Of a stretch of DNA of 17,468 bases, positions 15,128-17,468 are shown piece after piece. The position numbers were made by a program, and so were the translations under genes. How positions within the stretch are numbered: the stretch's first letter is position 1; every line of letters starts with the position of its first letter. The stretch comes from CAZEMR01 sp964513465 (lineage in GTDB: Bacteria; Bacteroidota; Ignavibacteria; Kapaibacteriales; UBA2268). Location: contig CAZEMR010000061.1 in assembly GCA_964513465.1 (NCBI GenBank), positions 1 through 17,468 on the forward strand, read 5' to 3'. The notes beneath the pieces were generated by a model. It searched no databases and was not told the DNA's origin. It saw only the letters and a program-made list of their open reading frames with translations.

Positions 15128-16381
15128 TTATTCATATCTCAATGCATCCACCGGATCGAGCCGCGATGCGCGGATGGCCGGTATAAGCCCGGCAAGCATT
15201 CCGACGATTACCGATACCACGGTCGCCACAGCCAATAGTTCATAAGGGATAACCGGCGAAAGGAAGCTTAGCCCGGGCACTGCCTTGGGCAGCAGTGTGG
15301 CAGCCGCGTAAACGATTGCCGAGCAGACTATGAACGCGATTATCGCGCCGATAAAGCAGAGCGCTGCGGCCTCTACAATGAATTGCAGCAATATCGAGCG
15401 GCGTTTGGCTCCGATCGCCTTGCGGATGCCGATCTCTTTGGTGCGCTCGGTGACCGATACGAACATGATATTCATTATTCCGATAATTCCGACTAAGAAC
15501 GAGAGCACAGTCATGCCGATACCCACCGACCAGACGCCGTAGCGGATTTCCTTGACCGAGCTTTCGAATGCTTTGGTTTCGTTGATCGCGAAATCATCAT
15601 CCTCCCAGGGCTCGAGGTTGCGGATCATGCGCATATAGCCGCGGGTCTGCGATCGGACGAAATCGAGGCGCTCCTCGCTGCCGGCTTTGATTGCGATCGA
15701 GAAGCTGCGCCCGAAATTCCCGAATATTGCATTAAATGTGCTGAGCGGGATGAATACCTGATTGTCGATAAAATCGAAAAACATCGTGCCCTGTTTGGTA
15801 ATCACACCCGATACGAAAAATTTATGGCCATTTATCTTGACAGTCTTGCCGATTGCGTCGCCGCGCGGGAATACCGATTCGTATACGTTATACCCCAGCA
15901 CCGCCACGTTCGCGCCGATTTCTTCCTCGAATGGGGTGAAGTGGCGGCCAATAAGGATTTCGCCTGCGGGTGTGCGGGCGTGGTTGCTTTCGGCGCCCAC
16001 CACCGTTATGCCCTGGTATTCCTCGTTCTGGTATTTGATATTTGTACCCCAGTTGCTGGCGCTGGTGAATGTAAGCTCTGCGGATTCGAGCAGATACTGG
16101 AATTCCTCTGCCTGCTCCATCGAGATAGGTTTGCGGTTGCGCAGCTCTTTCCAGTGCTTGCCTCCGGCCCAGTCCCATTTATCGACATAGAGCATATCGA
16201 CACCGATGATTTTGAATGTGTCCATCATCGCGCTGTCGAGGCCGGAGAGTATCCATCCCATCAGAATGACGAAGGATATGCCGATCACCACGCCGAGCGA
16301 TGCCAGCAGCGAGCGCAGCTTGTTGACGCGCATCGAATCGAAGGCGAGCTTGATGGCTTCTATGATTTCGGAAAATTTCAA
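15128..16381 (-). CDS. MacB/FtsX-type ABC transporter permease (first copy)
   Basis: 417 aa, paralogous to the next gene: TM1 (about 27-48), MacB_PCD periplasmic domain (about 49-278), and three C-terminal TMs (about 283-310, 335-362, 381-405), with VTERTKEIGIRKAIGAKRR (310-328) after TM2 and the end LDPVDALRYE. The start is TTG 16381: no in-frame ATG precedes it, and the next, Met17, would cut into the amphipathic helix that leads TM1. No Shine-Dalgarno is visible before it, so translation may rely on coupling to the ATPase gene 38 bases upstream. With its paralogue it could form a heterodimeric transmembrane part of a MacAB-TolC-like exporter. Substrate unknown. Confidence 0.9.
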   Translation of the reverse strand: MKFSEIIEAIKLAFDSMRVNKLRSLLASLGVVIGISFVILMGWILSGLDSAMMDTFKIIGVDMLYVDKWDWAGGKHWKELRNRKPISMEQAEEFQYLLESAELTFTSASNWGTNIKYQNEEYQGITVVGAESNHARTPAGEILIGRHFTPFEEEIGANVAVLGYNVYESVFPRGDAIGKTVKINGHKFFVSGVITKQGTMFFDFIDNQVFIPLSTFNAIFGNFGRSFSIAIKAGSEERLDFVRSQTRGYMRMIRNLEPWEDDDFAINETKAFESSVKEIRYGVWSVGIGMTVLSFLVGIIGIMNIMFVSVTERTKEIGIRKAIGAKRRSILLQFIVEAAALCFIGAIIAFIVCSAIVYAAATLLPKAVPGLSFLSPVIPYELLAVATVVSVIVGMLAGLIPAIRASRLDPVDALRYE

Positions 16382-16419
16382 TTTATTGATTTATATAAAT
16401 TATACAATTTTTAAATAAA

Positions 16420-17154
16420 TTACTGCGCCAGATCGGGTGTTTCGCTGAATCTGACCGGATCGGGATTGACCGAATCGTCCTCGATCAGTCCGTCGCGAAG
16501 CCGGATTATGCGATGGGCGTGCAGCGCGACTTCCTCTTCGTGGGTAACGAGGATGATCGTATTGCCGTCCTTCCATAGCGCCGAAAACAGCGCCATTATT
16601 TCATAGCCGGTTTTCGAATCGAGATTTCCGGTGGGCTCGTCCGCTAGTATGATCGAGGGGCCGCTTACAAGTGCGCGGGCAACCGCCACACGCTGGCGCT
16701 GACCGCCGGACAGCTCGTTGGGCTTGTGGTCCATGCGGTCGCCCAGGCCGACGCTTTCGAGGGTGCGGATGGCGCGATCCTCGCGTTCGGTGGTTGATAC
16801 TCCTGCATATACGAGCGGAAGCTCTACGTTTTTGCGGGCCGAAGCGCGCGGAAGCAGATTGAAGGTCTGGAACACAAAGCCGATCTCCTTGTTGCGGATG
16901 GTGGCCAGCTCGTTGTCGTCCATTTCGCTGACGTCCATGCCGTTGAAGAAGTAATTGCCCGAAGTGGGAGTATCGAGGCATCCGAGGACGTTCATCAGGG
17001 TGGATTTGCCCGATCCGGACGGCCCCATGATCGCCACATATTCGTTTTTACGGATATTCAAAGAAATATCCCGCAGGGCGAATACTTTCTCCAGACCCAT
17101 TGTATATATTTTGGAAATTCCTTCTATTCGAATCAGTTCGCTGTTCTGGCTCAT
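16420..17154 (-). CDS. MacB/LolD-type ABC transporter ATPase
   Basis: 244 aa, single nucleotide-binding domain that powers the adjacent permeases from the cytoplasmic face. Walker A is GPSGSGKST (44-52), Q-loop FVFQTFNLLP with Gln96, signature LSGGQRQRVAVARAL (148-162), Walker B IILADEPTGNLDS (168-180, catalytic Glu173) and H-loop VTHEE (His205). The NLLP...NVELPLVYAGV region is characteristic of the MacB/LolD/FtsE-type subfamily. A C-terminal tail of about 20 residues (SVNPDPVRF...) extends past the core. ATG 17154 has only a weak purine-rich AAAAGA upstream. It lies between the membrane-fusion gene (26-base gap) and two permease genes, so it is the shared motor of one export complex. Confidence 0.95.
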   Translation of the reverse strand: MSQNSELIRIEGISKIYTMGLEKVFALRDISLNIRKNEYVAIMGPSGSGKSTLMNVLGCLDTPTSGNYFFNGMDVSEMDDNELATIRNKEIGFVFQTFNLLPRASARKNVELPLVYAGVSTTEREDRAIRTLESVGLGDRMDHKPNELSGGQRQRVAVARALVSGPSIILADEPTGNLDSKTGYEIMALFSALWKDGNTIILVTHEEEVALHAHRIIRLRDGLIEDDSVNPDPVRFSETPDLAQ

Positions 17155-17180
17155 AGTCTTTTCTTTTCGATTAAAATAAT

Positions 17181-17468
17181 TTATTTCTTAAATTTCCCTG
17201 CGAATCCGGTTGTGTCAACTTTGATCTGCGCGCCGTCGTGGAGCAGTTTGCTGACTGCCTGATAGGTTCCGCTGATCACGGTCTGGCCTTCTTCGAGCCC
17301 TTCTTTGATCTCGATGAATCCTTTGTCGCTGATTCCGGTTTCGACTTTCTGCATTTTGGCGGTTTTGTCCTTTTTAAGAAATACGACCGACTGCGTACGC
17401 TTTACGCGCGCTACGCCCTCGGATTCTTCTTTACGGACACCCATTTCGCCTTCCTGAACGTCTGGGGG
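17181..17468 (-). CDS. HlyD/MacA-type membrane-fusion protein, C-terminal part (5' end outside window)
   Basis: The frame is open to the window edge; the last 95 residues are visible. VVFLKKDKTAKMQKVETGIS followed by IKEGLEEGQTVISGTYQAVSKLLHDGAQIKV is the beta-barrel and membrane-proximal end of periplasmic adaptor proteins of the RND/MacA class. It would bridge the inner-membrane permeases to an outer-membrane TolC-type channel. An ATG at 17444 is internal: the reading frame continues upstream as PPDVQEGE, and the family is about 350-420 aa. It is the most upstream gene of this operon in the window; no outer-membrane channel gene is seen here. Confidence 0.85.
   Translation of the reverse strand, partial: PPDVQEGEMGVRKEESEGVARVKRTQSVVFLKKDKTAKMQKVETGISDKGFIEIKEGLEEGQTVISGTYQAVSKLLHDGAQIKVDTTGFAGKFKK

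Noticed and set aside
15824..16414. 196-codon plus-strand open frame
   Set aside because: It is the antisense shadow of the first MacB-type permease, which has clear family motifs; the plus-strand product shows none.

Overview
The window is a chromosomal segment of moderate GC, apparently from a Gram-negative bacterium. The evidence is an RseP-type site-2 protease, a MacAB-type tripartite export operon and a nucleotide-sugar/glycosyltransferase cluster. Start codons are mixed (ATG, GTG, TTG) and Shine-Dalgarno motifs are visible at several genes. An uncultured lineage, perhaps of the FCB superphylum, fits the gene style, but this is a weak inference and nothing here fixes the taxonomy.

Region 1 (1-6662, + strand) is a compact run of seven genes. 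It holds the C-terminal part of DXP reductoisomerase (dxr), rseP, surE, a 112-aa protein like the N-terminal domain of HD-GYP proteins, an HDOD protein, a PAS-containing sensor histidine kinase, and a receiver-histidine kinase fusion. The last four form a signalling module with no visible DNA-binding output. The only sizeable gap, 66 bases, lies before surE.

Region 2 (6659-9350, - strand) is a polysaccharide-type operon with overlapping genes. In transcription order it holds a 133-aa unknown protein, a WecB-type UDP-GlcNAc 2-epimerase and a GT4-family glycosyltransferase. It converges on region 1 with a 4-base tail-to-tail overlap. A class I methyltransferase (9432-10238, +) diverges from it and abuts the end of a UMF1-family MFS transporter (10239-11561, -).

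Region 3 (13880-17468, - strand) is a MacAB-like operon: a truncated membrane-fusion protein, an ATPase and two FtsX/MacB-type permeases that end in nearly the same residues. Its likely terminator (11830-11860) is now about 2 kb downstream of the last permease. Between the two sits an AT-rich stand-alone gene for a DUF262-HNH protein resembling GmrSD-type modification-dependent nucleases. That gene is followed by a 130-base structured element reminiscent of integron attC-like recombination sites, and is preceded by a 20-bp tandem duplication that includes the permease stop codon.

The most interesting signal is therefore a single-gene defence cassette apparently inserted between an efflux operon and its terminator. 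The rest looks like ordinary chromosome. I see no CRISPR, tRNA, rRNA, insertion sequence or prophage.
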